A stretch of DNA of 64,000 nt from Risungbinella massiliensis (GTDB lineage Bacteria; Bacillota; Bacilli; Thermoactinomycetales; Thermoactinomycetaceae), in contig NZ_LN812103.1 in NCBI RefSeq assembly GCF_000942395.1, positions 501,394 to 565,393 on the forward strand, in the 5' to 3' direction. The translations under genes were made by a program, and so were the position numbers. Positions 30,259 through 39,113 of this stretch are shown here, in pieces. The notes under the pieces are model-generated. The model made no database searches and had not been told where the DNA came from. It saw nothing but the letters and a program-made list of their open reading frames with translations. Each line of letters opens with the position of its first letter. Position 1 is the stretch's first letter.

Positions 30259-30540
30259 TTATTGTTGTTGTTGATTTTGTTGCATGTTTTGCATGCCTTG
30301 TTGGTTTTTCTTTGCCATTGATTGAGCGTTTTGCTGACGTACTTCTTGTACGTTTGTTTCGGAAGCAAATTCATTAGCAGAGTTTGCCAAACCAGCAGCA
30401 CCAGCTAGACCAGCGGAATTTGTTAAACCGCTTTGAGATGCATATCCGCCTTGGCTTTGTGCTGATTGTTGGTTCTGTTGACGTACTTCAGCAGCATTGG
30501 TTTGAGATTCTTGTGGCATGTTGTTTTTTAAGTTTGCCAT
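30259..30540 (-). CDS. sspE: Gamma-type small acid-soluble spore protein (SspE-like)
   Basis: The 93-residue protein is Gln, Asn and Ala-rich with two related segments, AAEVRQQNQQSAQ and VQEVRQQNAQSMAKKNQQG, separated by a Gly/Ala/Ser region. It lacks Cys, Trp and large hydrophobic clusters. Gamma-type SASPs are amino-acid stores in the spore core, degraded at germination. I start at MANLKNNMPQ because ACAGGAGGTGAG precedes it. The gene is monocistronic with its own terminator. Confidence 0.9.
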   Translation of the reverse strand: MANLKNNMPQESQTNAAEVRQQNQQSAQSQGGYASQSGLTNSAGLAGAAGLANSANEFASETNVQEVRQQNAQSMAKKNQQGMQNMQQNQQQQ

Positions 30541-30672
30541 GTGTGTCTCACCTCCTGTTAAAGATAGTGTGTCCATGTAACTTGTTTTCTTGCATCCGTT
30601 TTTTTCTAAATATCAATTGTGTATAAATATGTATGTCGTTTTGTCTTTGTTATTTTGATCTTGGAGGATACT

Positions 30673-31515
30673 ATGAAACAACGATTTGTTGGACTCTTGT
30701 GGAAATACTTGCCTAAAAAGAAGATGTCTCGTATTGTTGGAAACTTTTCCAGAAAACCAATTAGTAAGAAGTTAATTCCTCATTACGTTCGTTATTTTAA
30801 AATTGATTTACAACCTGTCAAACAAGATCTGCATGAGTTCAATTCGCTGTTGGATTTCTTTGTTCGAGAGTTGGAACCTGATGCTAGACCTATCCACCCA
30901 GACCCTAATACCATCATTAGTCCGGTAGATGGTACCGTTTCTCAGTTTGGTACAATGGAAGACGGAGCTATATTACAAGCAAAAGGTGTTTCGTATTCGT
31001 TATTGGAATTGTTAGGAAATGATGAAGAAAAAGCAAAGCGTTATGTAGGTGGAACCTTTGTCACGATTTATCTTAGTCCCCGAGATTACCACCGAATCCA
31101 TATGCCAGTTCAAGGTAAAGTAACGGAGTGTGACTATTTACCAGGCAATCTATATCCTGTGAACAAGTGGGGAGTTCGTCATGTTCCAGCGCTTTTTGCT
31201 CGGAATGAACGTGTGATTTCCTATATTGATTCACCGAGAGGTTCATTAGCTTTGATAAAAGTAGGAGCTACCAATGTAGGGAGCATCAAGGTAACCTATG
31301 AGCCAGAATTGAGCACCAATACCAAAAATCCAGCGAGAAATCAAAAGAAATATCAAGAATGTCCTGCTTTAGAAAAAGGGGAAGAGATAGGGCGATTTGA
31401 ATTTGGTTCTACTGTCATTCTTTTATTTGAGAAAGATACAATGGAATGGACAATTCCAATGGATGTTGGAACCTATATGCAAATGGGACAACCTATCGCT
31501 CAATGGAATACCTAA
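30673..31515 (+). CDS. psd: Phosphatidylserine decarboxylase
   Basis: The 280-residue proenzyme makes phosphatidylethanolamine from phosphatidylserine. The self-cleavage motif is EFGST, with cutting expected between Gly245 and Ser246 to form the pyruvoyl group. SPVDGTVSQFG and DYHRIHMPVQGKV carry the Asp and His needed for activation. GGAGGATACT precedes the ATG at 30673; a longer frame has no site. pssA is not adjacent. The next gene, an MFS permease, follows after a terminator. Confidence 0.95.
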   Translation: MKQRFVGLLWKYLPKKKMSRIVGNFSRKPISKKLIPHYVRYFKIDLQPVKQDLHEFNSLLDFFVRELEPDARPIHPDPNTIISPVDGTVSQFGTMEDGAILQAKGVSYSLLELLGNDEEKAKRYVGGTFVTIYLSPRDYHRIHMPVQGKVTECDYLPGNLYPVNKWGVRHVPALFARNERVISYIDSPRGSLALIKVGATNVGSIKVTYEPELSTNTKNPARNQKKYQECPALEKGEEIGRFEFGSTVILLFEKDTMEWTIPMDVGTYMQMGQPIAQWNT

Positions 31516-31543
31516 GTCACTGTTATTCAGTGGCTTTTTTTAT
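31515..31543 (+). terminator. Intrinsic terminator of psd
   Basis: AGTCACTG and CAGTGGCT (one G-U) over TTATT, followed by seven T. Confidence 0.85.
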
Positions 31544-31619
31544 TTGGTTTGGAAGAACACTAAAATGAATGAAGTGTTACTTTATTATTTATTGGGCACG
31601 CTACTGTTGGGTGAGAAAA

Positions 31620-32855
31620 ATGAAATGGAAATGGTTTCGCAACGTGGACCGTCTTGATCGTCAAGCATGGTTATTATTAGTTGCCGGAGGTTTACATACA
31701 TTCTCCACTTCGCTCTCCAATACGTTTGTCAATGTGTACCTCTGGAAACTTAAAAAAGATTTTGTGTTAATTGGCTGGTATAACTTTGCTCATTTTGCAG
31801 CTAGTGCAATCACTTTTATTCTTGCAGGTTGGCTAATCAAACGAGTGGATCGAGTTATCTCTATTCGAATAGGAGTGATTTTACAAGCGCTCTTCTTTTT
31901 AACCGTTCTATTTCTTGGAGACCGTTCTGCTGATTATGTTATTTTGCTTGGTGTGTTTTTGGGGATTGGCTCTGGATTTTATTGGCTTGCTTATAACGTA
32001 TTGTATTTTGAAATTACGGAGAGAGATAATCGGGATGTGTTTAATGGGGTAAATGGTTTATTGTCTGCAGGAGCAGGGATCATTGCACCGTTACTTTCTG
32101 GTTTTATTATTACTAGATTCCGATATCTGGTAGGTTATCGGATTGTATTTGCTCTTTCGTTGACGGTATTTGTTATTGCCATTGTAATTTCATTTTTGTT
32201 AAAAGCAAGAAATGCAGGTGGCGAGTATCGGCTTAAAGAAGTTTTAATGTCTCTTCGGAAGAAAGATGATTGGTACTGGGTTTCCTGGGCAGTATTTGGG
32301 CAAGGATTGCGAGAGGGAGTCTTTATTTTTTTAATTGGTCTACTCATTTATTTGTCAACCAAAAATGAATTGACCTTAGGTACTTATTACACGGTTTGTT
32401 CGATCATCTCACTGTTTTCCTATTATATTGTAGGACGGTATTTACGTTATCAACAACGAAATAACTTTCTGTTATTTGGAGCCATCATGATGTTTTTGAT
32501 CATGCTCCCATACGTCCTCACTTTGAAATCATGGGCTATTTTATTTACAGGACTTGGCATTTTCCTCTTTTTCCCTTTTTATTATAATCCTCTTACTTCC
32601 ACTGTGTTTGATGTAATTGGAAGGTCGCAAGTTACGGCAACACTGCGAGTGGAATATGTGGTTGCAAGGGAAATTGCCATGAATTTAGGAAGAATGGTCA
32701 GTTCCTTTTCGTTTATTATGTATGCTTCCTATACACAAAGAGTGGAAGACCTTCGTTGGATTTTACTTGTTTTTGGTTCTGCTCAATTATTATCTTGGTA
32801 CTTTATACGTAGAGTACCCCTCAAACGAAAAACACCTACCGTTTTAAGGTCATAA
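31620..32855 (+). CDS. Major facilitator superfamily transporter
   Basis: The 411-residue membrane protein has about 12 hydrophobic segments with the usual central break near residue 195-210. A charged loop between helices 2 and 3 (AGWLIKRVDRVISIRIG) is the MFS motif A position. Family members without close relatives cannot be assigned a substrate. I start at MKWKWFRNVD, where GGGTGAG lies upstream; earlier start codons lack a site. It lies between psd and an aldehyde dehydrogenase gene, with terminators on both sides. Confidence 0.85.
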   Translation: MKWKWFRNVDRLDRQAWLLLVAGGLHTFSTSLSNTFVNVYLWKLKKDFVLIGWYNFAHFAASAITFILAGWLIKRVDRVISIRIGVILQALFFLTVLFLGDRSADYVILLGVFLGIGSGFYWLAYNVLYFEITERDNRDVFNGVNGLLSAGAGIIAPLLSGFIITRFRYLVGYRIVFALSLTVFVIAIVISFLLKARNAGGEYRLKEVLMSLRKKDDWYWVSWAVFGQGLREGVFIFLIGLLIYLSTKNELTLGTYYTVCSIISLFSYYIVGRYLRYQQRNNFLLFGAIMMFLIMLPYVLTLKSWAILFTGLGIFLFFPFYYNPLTSTVFDVIGRSQVTATLRVEYVVAREIAMNLGRMVSSFSFIMYASYTQRVEDLRWILLVFGSAQLLSWYFIRRVPLKRKTPTVLRS

Positions 32856-32872
32856 GACGGTAGGTGTTTTTT
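32828..32872 (+). terminator. Intrinsic terminator of the MFS gene
   Basis: AAAAACACCTACCGT and ACGGTAGGTGTTTTT form a perfect 15-bp stem over 14 bases. Confidence 0.9.
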
Positions 32873-32949
32873 GTGCAAAGTTTTTATTGTGATTCTAAAG
32901 GAAAAATTAGATGATTGGGATAGAAGATAAAACTGGAGGAATGAGGTTG

Positions 32950-34320
32950 ATGATGAAAATTGCCGAATTATTACAGAATCAGCGAACGTTCTTTCATACT
33001 GGCAAAACCAAAGACCTTGCTTTCCGACTAGAGAATCTAGCAAAACTGAAAGAGGCAATCAAACGGTATGAACCAGATATTTTGAATGCCCTTCAAAAAG
33101 ATTTAGCTAGACATGAAACGGATGCATACCTTACAGAGATTGGTATCTTATATGAAGAGATAAAATTTGCTCAAAAACATCTAAAGAAGTGGGCAAAACC
33201 TAAGTCAGTAAAATCAGGCAAGCTGGTTTTCGGAGCAAAAAGCGAAATACGTTATGAACCTTATGGAGTAGGACTTATTATTGCTCCGTGGAATTATCCT
33301 TTTCAATTATTGATTAGTCCTCTAATTGGAGCAATGGCGGCTGGCAATTGTGCCATTCTAAAACCATCAGAACTGTCTCCACATGTTTCCAAGGTGGTTT
33401 ATCAGATGATCGAAGGGATTTTTCCAAAAGAGTACATCACTGTAGTAGAAGGTGGTGTAGAAATCAGTCAGGAGTTATTGAAACAGCCATTTGACCATAT
33501 TTTTTATACTGGTGGGGAAAAAGTTGGCAAGATGGTAATGAAAGCAGCAGCGAAACATTTGACTCCAGTAGTGTTAGAATTGGGTGGCAAAAGCCCTACT
33601 ATTGTGGACAAAGATGCAGACTTGGATCTTGCTGCTAAACGAATTTTATGGGGTAAGTTTATTAACGCTGGACAAACCTGTATTGCTCCTGATTATGTAA
33701 TGGTTCAAGAAGAAGTAAAAGAAGTATTTGTAAGAAAACTACAACATTATCTTTTAGAATTCTATGGAGAAGATCCTTTAGAAAATGTCCGGTTAGGTAA
33801 AATTGTGAATGATCGACATTTTGAACGTCTCCAAGGTTACTTAGATGAAGGGGTAATTTTGTATGGAGGACAATCTGACCCAGATAGTAGAAAAATCGCA
33901 CCAACACTTTTAGATGGAATCACTTGGGATAATTCAGTGATGAAAGAAGAAATCTTTGGCCCGATTCTTCCTATTTTGCCTTTTGTCCATTTAAAAGAAG
34001 TGATTGAACAAGTAACAAATCAACCCAAACCCTTAGCATGTTACTTTTTCTCTACAGACAATTCCAAACAAGAACTGATCGTGGATACAATCTCTTGTGG
34101 TGGGATGACGATAAATGATTGTGTTGTTCACATTAGCAATCCTAACTTGCCATTTGGTGGAGTCGGTGCCAGTGGAATGGGCAGTTATCATGGAGAGCAT
34201 GGATTTCATTGTTTTTCTCATGCAAAGAGTGTAGTATATCAGACAAATCGCTTTGATTTTTCTTTTCGGTATCCTAATTACAAAAATGCAGCAAGAATCA
34301 TTCGAGCTATATTTAAATAA
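32950..34320 (+). CDS. Aldehyde dehydrogenase (class 3, YwdH-like)
   Basis: The 456-residue enzyme oxidises aldehydes with NAD(P). Family motifs are visible: APWNYPFQLL (coenzyme site), VVLELGGKSPTIV with the general base Glu, and NAGQTCIAPDYV with the catalytic Cys. The C-terminus has a hydrophobic basic tail (AARIIRAIFK), as in class 3 enzymes acting on fatty aldehydes. Length equals Bacillus YwdH. GGAGGAATGAGG precedes the ATG at 32950; the adjacent ATG at 32953 is also possible. Confidence 0.93.
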   Translation: MMKIAELLQNQRTFFHTGKTKDLAFRLENLAKLKEAIKRYEPDILNALQKDLARHETDAYLTEIGILYEEIKFAQKHLKKWAKPKSVKSGKLVFGAKSEIRYEPYGVGLIIAPWNYPFQLLISPLIGAMAAGNCAILKPSELSPHVSKVVYQMIEGIFPKEYITVVEGGVEISQELLKQPFDHIFYTGGEKVGKMVMKAAAKHLTPVVLELGGKSPTIVDKDADLDLAAKRILWGKFINAGQTCIAPDYVMVQEEVKEVFVRKLQHYLLEFYGEDPLENVRLGKIVNDRHFERLQGYLDEGVILYGGQSDPDSRKIAPTLLDGITWDNSVMKEEIFGPILPILPFVHLKEVIEQVTNQPKPLACYFFSTDNSKQELIVDTISCGGMTINDCVVHISNPNLPFGGVGASGMGSYHGEHGFHCFSHAKSVVYQTNRFDFSFRYPNYKNAARIIRAIFK

Positions 34321-34356
34321 CAAGAAAAGGAGATGCTATCATCTCCTTTTCTTGTT
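34319..34356. terminator. Bidirectional intrinsic terminator
   Basis: AACAAGAAAAGGAGAT and ATCTCCTTTTCTTGTT form a perfect 16-bp stem over six bases, between two converging genes. Confidence 0.9.
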
Positions 34357-35572
34357 AAGATCCACTTTCTACTATTATTTTATTCGTTAGAGGATGAACA
34401 CGTACCATAGGAGACTTCTTCTTACTGATTGTTTTCTTTTGAGTACTACTTTTCATGCTTGTTTTTTTGGTGGTGCTTTTCTTACTATTGCTACTGCTTT
34501 TGGTGACGATACTCTTTTTGGTTGTTTTCTTCACTACTTTTTTCTTCACTACTTTTTTCTTGCCACTTTTTTTGGTCACGGTCTTTTTGGATGATTGAAT
34601 CGTTGGCGATTTTTTGGTAGAGGTACTCTTTTTCTTTGTAACAGTCTTTTTGTTAGATTTTGAAGAGGTTTTCGACTCTGTCTTTTTCACTGAACTTGTA
34701 GAAGTATTGGAAACTTGTTGTTGTGTTTTAGACGGAGTTTGCTTTTTCTCATTAACCTGAGTTTGCTTGACTTGTTCTTTCTTTTGAGTAGGTAGATTGT
34801 CCTTTTTTAAAGTAGAGGAATTGGATCTATTATTTGAATCTTTTCCCACTACCATTGAAGATTTCGGCTGGGATTTGGCCTTAGGTGTTTGGACGGTTGG
34901 CTTCTCTTTCGTATGTGTTGTGTTGTGTTGTTTTGTTGAAGTAGAAGATTTGGATTTAGTTGATTTACTTTGATTGGTTGAAGTAGAAGATTTGGATTTA
35001 GTTGATTTGCTTTGATTGGTTGAAGTAGAAGACTTAGATTTTGTTGTTTGTTGTTTGTTTCCTGAGACGTTCTTTGACTTAGAAGAACTAGAACTATTTT
35101 TTGGGGTATTAGTTTTGGCTGAGCTATTTGTTTTTGAAGATGATTTAGGCGAGACTGGTTTTAATTTGACCTCTGTCGCTATTGCACCACTAGCAGTAGA
35201 TTGAGATTGCCTTGGTAAATTTTCGATAGGTTTATCAGGTGGTGTTGTATTACTAGGCATTTTCTCATCCGGTAAAAAATAAGTCTTAGGTGCTTTGGGT
35301 GTAGAAGGAGGTGGTACTAGATTCGAAATGGGTTCATCAGGGGTGTGCTCCCTAGATGGATAATATTTTTCTGAATTAGTAGCACCTAAGGAAATGCTAG
35401 TTGAGGTAAGAGCTAATGCAGTAGAAAGTCCTATTAGAAATTTAGGTAACTTACGCTCACGTAAAGGATGGATCGGTTGGATGGTGCTTTTTTTAGGCGT
35501 ATGAGTAATAGATTGTTTTTTTGTTGGAACTACAGCAAAAGAATCTAACATTAATCGTTCATCATATCTCAA
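34355..35572 (-). CDS. Lys/Ser/Thr-rich repeat protein with one membrane or signal segment
   Basis: The 405-residue protein has a basic N-terminus of about 45 residues, one hydrophobic stretch (KFLIGLSTALALTSTSISLG) and then about 340 residues of low complexity. The unit KSTKSKSSTSTNQS is repeated three times around residues 175-220, and the final 130 residues are very Lys-rich (KKKVVKKKVVKKTTKKS). The estimated charge is strongly positive. GGAGGTGAATGATA precedes TTG at 35572; an ATG two codons earlier is too close. Such proteins occur in spore coats and cell walls; a binding role to DNA, phosphate-rich polymers or coat is inference. Confidence 0.75.
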   Translation of the reverse strand: MRYDERLMLDSFAVVPTKKQSITHTPKKSTIQPIHPLRERKLPKFLIGLSTALALTSTSISLGATNSEKYYPSREHTPDEPISNLVPPPSTPKAPKTYFLPDEKMPSNTTPPDKPIENLPRQSQSTASGAIATEVKLKPVSPKSSSKTNSSAKTNTPKNSSSSSKSKNVSGNKQQTTKSKSSTSTNQSKSTKSKSSTSTNQSKSTKSKSSTSTKQHNTTHTKEKPTVQTPKAKSQPKSSMVVGKDSNNRSNSSTLKKDNLPTQKKEQVKQTQVNEKKQTPSKTQQQVSNTSTSSVKKTESKTSSKSNKKTVTKKKSTSTKKSPTIQSSKKTVTKKSGKKKVVKKKVVKKTTKKSIVTKSSSNSKKSTTKKTSMKSSTQKKTISKKKSPMVRVHPLTNKIIVESGS

Positions 35573-35793
35573 TATCATTCACCTCCAGAGGGAAAATATT
35601 CCTTCCCTTTTATTAAAACAAATTTTCTGTCATCAGAAAAGGGAAACTCCCCATTTATAAAGATGGAGAGTGTAGATTTCGTAGGACGGAATGTTCGAAA
35701 TTTTGTTTGCGGCTAATAAAAGCCACGAGCGTGCATAATTTAAGTTAGAAATTTAGCTTTGGGATTAGCCAATCACAAAAGGAAAGTGGATCG

Positions 35794-36666
35794 TTAATAT
35801 TTAGGAGCTACTTCGGTCAGAAACGATTTCCCATCTCGTAAGAATCGTGGGTCATAAATCCCTATTTCGGACTCATTTTCAAATATTACAACAAATGGAG
35901 ACCAAGTATAAAGTACCTCGGCTTTTGGATTTTTGCGGAATAAAGTAGCTAAGTCTACATTTTCTGCTGAAGTTACTTCCGCAATCTTTCTTGGAGCAGT
36001 GAAAAGAGAATCCTCCCAAATTTCTACTTTTGATCCATTTTTTCCGATTACTTGGAAAACGCCAGGGATGAATGATGCAGACAGTTCCGTCTCTTGAAAA
36101 GTCTTTTTGGCGTTTTGTTCAATCAGAAACCCTTGAACAGATTGAAGGCTAACATAACCAATCATCAGGCATCCAACGACCTGAAAAACAAAACGAGGTG
36201 TTCGCCATTTTTTCCAATGGGCAACCAAAACTCCAGTGATAAAGATGATCCAGATAACCACGTCTAAAATAGGCATATATCCTAATGTAATACGAACAGA
36301 AGAAAATGGTTCCAAATAGCCTGTTCCCCAAGCATTAAATAAATCGATCGTGTCATGAATAAAGACTGCTAAAAAAGATAACCAAAAGAATTTGACATCT
36401 TTTTCTTTAAAGAAAAGTCGAATGACTCCGTATAGGAAAATAGCCCATAATGGAACCAAAAAAACAGAATGGGTTATTCCGCGATGCCACATTTGTTCCA
36501 TGATTTGTCCCTGCTCAGTAAGACCAGCCAACACATCTATATCGGGTATTTGACTTGCTCCAACTGCAGTTGTGAGCAGAGCGTATTTCCAGCGTTTTGA
36601 TCGATCCGGTTCAGAGAATGCTTGGTAGAGGGTATAGCCAATTAAACCATGTGTTACGGTATCCAT
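35794..36666 (-). CDS. yfhP: YfhP-like membrane-bound metal-dependent hydrolase (YdjM family)
   Basis: The 290-residue protein has the YdjM/YfhP family's metal-binding motifs: His6 (MDTVTHGLIGY), SQIPDID, MWHRGITHS and FIHDTIDLFNAWG. There are five hydrophobic segments in the first 190 residues (the last about 165-185), then a soluble C-terminal domain (about 195-290). In Bacillus YfhP is a membrane protein of unknown substrate. AAAAGGAGAA precedes the ATG. The following 210 bases downstream contain an imperfect hairpin (35712-35769) with no T-run. Confidence 0.88.
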   Translation of the reverse strand: MDTVTHGLIGYTLYQAFSEPDRSKRWKYALLTTAVGASQIPDIDVLAGLTEQGQIMEQMWHRGITHSVFLVPLWAIFLYGVIRLFFKEKDVKFFWLSFLAVFIHDTIDLFNAWGTGYLEPFSSVRITLGYMPILDVVIWIIFITGVLVAHWKKWRTPRFVFQVVGCLMIGYVSLQSVQGFLIEQNAKKTFQETELSASFIPGVFQVIGKNGSKVEIWEDSLFTAPRKIAEVTSAENVDLATLFRKNPKAEVLYTWSPFVVIFENESEIGIYDPRFLRDGKSFLTEVAPKY

Positions 36667-37194
36667 GTTGTTGTTCTCCTTTTGCTATGCTCCTCGTCAT
36701 TATAGAAAAAATCGAATAAGAACAAAAGAGTATTATACACATTAGGTCGTATGATCGACTAAGAAAAAAATTTTCGGATAGAATAGTCTCTTGTATAACA
36801 ATCAGTTGATAATTAATACTTGCAGTTCCTGTCTGGTTTGCTTAAAATATCAGGAGTTACGCAAAAAAGGCATAATGGAAATAGATTGGAAAAAACAACT
36901 TGGATGAAATTGATAAATGTGCTAATATATTCGTCAGTTCCTGATTTCACTAGTGTTGTTCTGGGGAGTGACTATACATTTTTGTAAGTTAAATTTAAAT
37001 GAAATCGTTTTCGTTATGCTTGTTTATGTTGCATAAATATAGGGTATATAGTTAGGAATCGTGGAAACTTGGGACGAACTAACTTGTATAGATAAAAATG
37101 GATATAGATGCTGCATGGACTTAACAAAATTCCACGCGTGATTTATCCGTCACAATAGAAAGAGTATCGTATGATCATTTGGGAGGAATCGGTG
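36667..37194. other. Intergenic region upstream of greA
   Basis: About 530 AT-rich bases lie between divergent yfhP and greA. Two copies of CAGTTCCTG occur (near 36826 and 36936) and CAGGAGTTACG near 36851; these could be traces of an old insertion, but no transposase or clear terminal repeat is present. I see no gene. Confidence 0.4.
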
Positions 37195-37674
37195 ATGTCA
37201 AGCAATAATAAAGAAGTATTGCTCACCCAAGAAGGATTAGAAAAGGTAAAAGAAGAGCTAGAAATGCTAAAGACGCAAAAGCGTCATGAAGTAGCTGAAC
37301 GTTTAAAAGAAGCGATTGCACAAGGGGATTTAAGCGAAAACTCCGAGTATGACGCTGCAAAAGACGAACAGGCTTTTATCGAAGCTCGTATCGTGACATT
37401 GGAAAATATGATTCGTAACGCCAAAATTATCTCTTCTGATTCCATTGATAAAGAAAAGGTACAAGTTGGCGCACAAGTAACTATTCAAGAAGTTCCAGAT
37501 GGAGATGTAGAAGTGTACACGATTGTAGGTAGTGCGGAAACCGATCCAGACTCTGGTAAAATTTCCAATGAATCGCCCATCGGGGCTCAATTAATTGGGA
37601 AACGAGTAGGAGAGACAGTAAACGTACCAATTCCATCTGGGAGTATTCAATTTAAAATCGTCAGTATCGATTAA
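37195..37674 (+). CDS. greA: Transcription elongation factor GreA
   Basis: The 159-residue protein is of normal GreA length. The N-terminal coiled coil carries the acidic tip (GDLSENSEYDAAKDEQ), which enters the RNA polymerase channel and stimulates RNA cleavage in stalled complexes. The C-terminal FKBP-like domain includes SPIGAQLIGKRVGETVNVPI. I use the ATG at 37195 after GGGAGGAATC; the longer frame adds eight unconserved residues. It is a single gene. Confidence 0.96.
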   Translation: MSSNNKEVLLTQEGLEKVKEELEMLKTQKRHEVAERLKEAIAQGDLSENSEYDAAKDEQAFIEARIVTLENMIRNAKIISSDSIDKEKVQVGAQVTIQEVPDGDVEVYTIVGSAETDPDSGKISNESPIGAQLIGKRVGETVNVPIPSGSIQFKIVSID

Positions 37675-37693
37675 TACTTCATGAGTTACGTAT

Positions 37694-37740
37694 AAAAGCG
37701 ATCCCTTTTTAAGCAACTGCTAATAAGGGATCGCTTTTTC
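37694..37740 (+). terminator. Intrinsic terminator of greA
   Basis: AAAGCGATCCCTT and AAGGGATCGCTTT form a stem of 13 bp over about 17 bases, followed by TTC. Confidence 0.85.
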
Positions 37741-37763
37741 TTATTTCAAAAGGGAGCAAAAAT

Positions 37764-38549
37764 ATGAGTCAACTTATTTTAGATTATTTGGATCATTGGA
37801 AAGAAAAAGAAGGGATTCAAATCTTTTATGCTGTTGAATCAGGAAGCAGAGTTTGGGGATTTGCAACTGAGGACAGTGACTATGATGTGAGATTTCTCTT
37901 TCATCGAGAACTGAAGGATTATGTCGGGATTGGTGAATTTCCAGCTACAATTACCGGTAATCATGATGGAAGATTAGATGGACATGGCTGGGATATACGA
38001 AAAATGGCTGGATTGCTATCAAAATCAAACCCGTCTATTATGGAATGGCTTTTTTCTCCGATCGTTTATATCGAAAAAGGAGTAATAATACAAGAACTCA
38101 GACGATTAGCAAGGGAACATTTTTCAGCACGGCGATTAGCATATCACCATTTCTCAATGGTTCGCTCTCATTTTAAGAGCCATATTCAACAGCAAACGAA
38201 AATGAATCCAAAAGCTTACTTACATACATTACGTTCTCTTTTCACCGTATTGTATTTAGAAGAGCGTCCTCTGTTGTTACCTCCTTATTCAATTGAAAAG
38301 TTAGCACGAGAAGTAAAGATGTCGGATCATTGGTATGAAGTTATCAATCATCTAATCGAAGCAAAACAAAATATAGAGTTGAAGTGGATTAAACCGCTCT
38401 CTGATTTAGATCAGTTCATTTCTGACTTCCTAGAAAAATCGAAACAGAGGGTTCAACATATTCCAGATCGAGCTTTTCCCAGTGATCAATTAAATGAATT
38501 AGTGTATCAGCAACTACTAACTACCATAACAAAGCCGCCTAGTTACTAG
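37764..38549 (+). CDS. ycgL: YcgL-like nucleotidyltransferase
   Basis: The 261-residue protein has the nucleotidyltransferase motif GSRVWGFATEDSDYDVRF near residue 27, where the two Asp bind metal. The rest is helical (ARRLAYHHFSMVRSHFKSHI). It matches Bacillus YcgL (COG3541), whose substrate is unknown; phage relatives act on RNA ends. AAAAGGGAGC precedes the ATG. No HEPN partner gene is adjacent, so a toxin-antitoxin role is not supported. Confidence 0.85.
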   Translation: MSQLILDYLDHWKEKEGIQIFYAVESGSRVWGFATEDSDYDVRFLFHRELKDYVGIGEFPATITGNHDGRLDGHGWDIRKMAGLLSKSNPSIMEWLFSPIVYIEKGVIIQELRRLAREHFSARRLAYHHFSMVRSHFKSHIQQQTKMNPKAYLHTLRSLFTVLYLEERPLLLPPYSIEKLAREVKMSDHWYEVINHLIEAKQNIELKWIKPLSDLDQFISDFLEKSKQRVQHIPDRAFPSDQLNELVYQQLLTTITKPPSY

Positions 38550-38559
38550 GCGGCTTTGT
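38529..38559. terminator. Bidirectional intrinsic terminator
   Basis: ACAAAGCCGCCTAG and CTAGGCGGCTTTGT form a perfect 14-bp stem over three bases, between converging genes. Confidence 0.85.
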
Positions 38560-38572
38560 CTTATAAACCAGG

Positions 38573-39034
38573 TCAAGATGTTATGTTTTCTTGCAATTGA
38601 GCCAACAAAATGGAAAGGGATCTGGTAGTGCGATACTCAATCCACTGATTTTGCGTGTTTCGAATATAGAGTCGTGTTGGTTCAAATCTAGTTTGAGGAA
38701 CACTCACGATCATCTCTTGGATTGGATGACCAATAGGTGAGATGGGGGGCATTACTACTGCTGGTGAAAAATGAAATTGAAAATACTGGCTTGGAAGCTG
38801 TATGGAAGTAAGTCCGCCCAATTGATATACATTACGAAGTATTTCTTGAATTTCATACTGTACAGGGGCAGGTGTCTTGATTAGATCGATCTTATTACTT
38901 TGATGATAGGAAATTTCCACTTCTTGAATGGAGATTACCTGATCAGGTGGAGCTGCATGAACCAAACCTCCCTTAATTAGAAAAAGAAGGAAAATCAAAT
39001 AAGGAAATAGAATGTATTTTCTACTAAATAGCAT
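38573..39034 (-). CDS. Exported protein of unknown function
   Basis: The 153-residue protein begins MLFSRKYILFPYLIFLLFLI, a clear signal peptide likely cut after VHA. The mature part has no Cys and no Lys cluster, but several short Pro-rich stretches (SPAVVMPPISPIGHPI) and a final helix. AGTAGGTGAT precedes the ATG at 39034. It is divergent from yhaO with 70 bases between. I recognise no family. Confidence 0.7.
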   Translation of the reverse strand: MLFSRKYILFPYLIFLLFLIKGGLVHAAPPDQVISIQEVEISYHQSNKIDLIKTPAPVQYEIQEILRNVYQLGGLTSIQLPSQYFQFHFSPAVVMPPISPIGHPIQEMIVSVPQTRFEPTRLYIRNTQNQWIEYRTTRSLSILLAQLQENITS

Positions 39035-39113
39035 GTAAATCACCTACTAGATGGAAATATTGTCATTAGTTTGTCCCTAATCTTGCATCTAAAAACAGGA
39101 GGATATCGAACAG

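Noticed and set aside
36820-36960. Insertion-sequence remnant
   Set aside because: Short repeated words CAGTTCCTG and CAGGAGTTACG look like IS ends, but there is no transposase fragment, no target duplication and the repeats are imperfect.
37764-38549. Toxin-antitoxin module around the YcgL-like nucleotidyltransferase
   Set aside because: MNT proteins often pair with HEPN toxins, but no HEPN gene is adjacent and this protein is the longer YcgL type.
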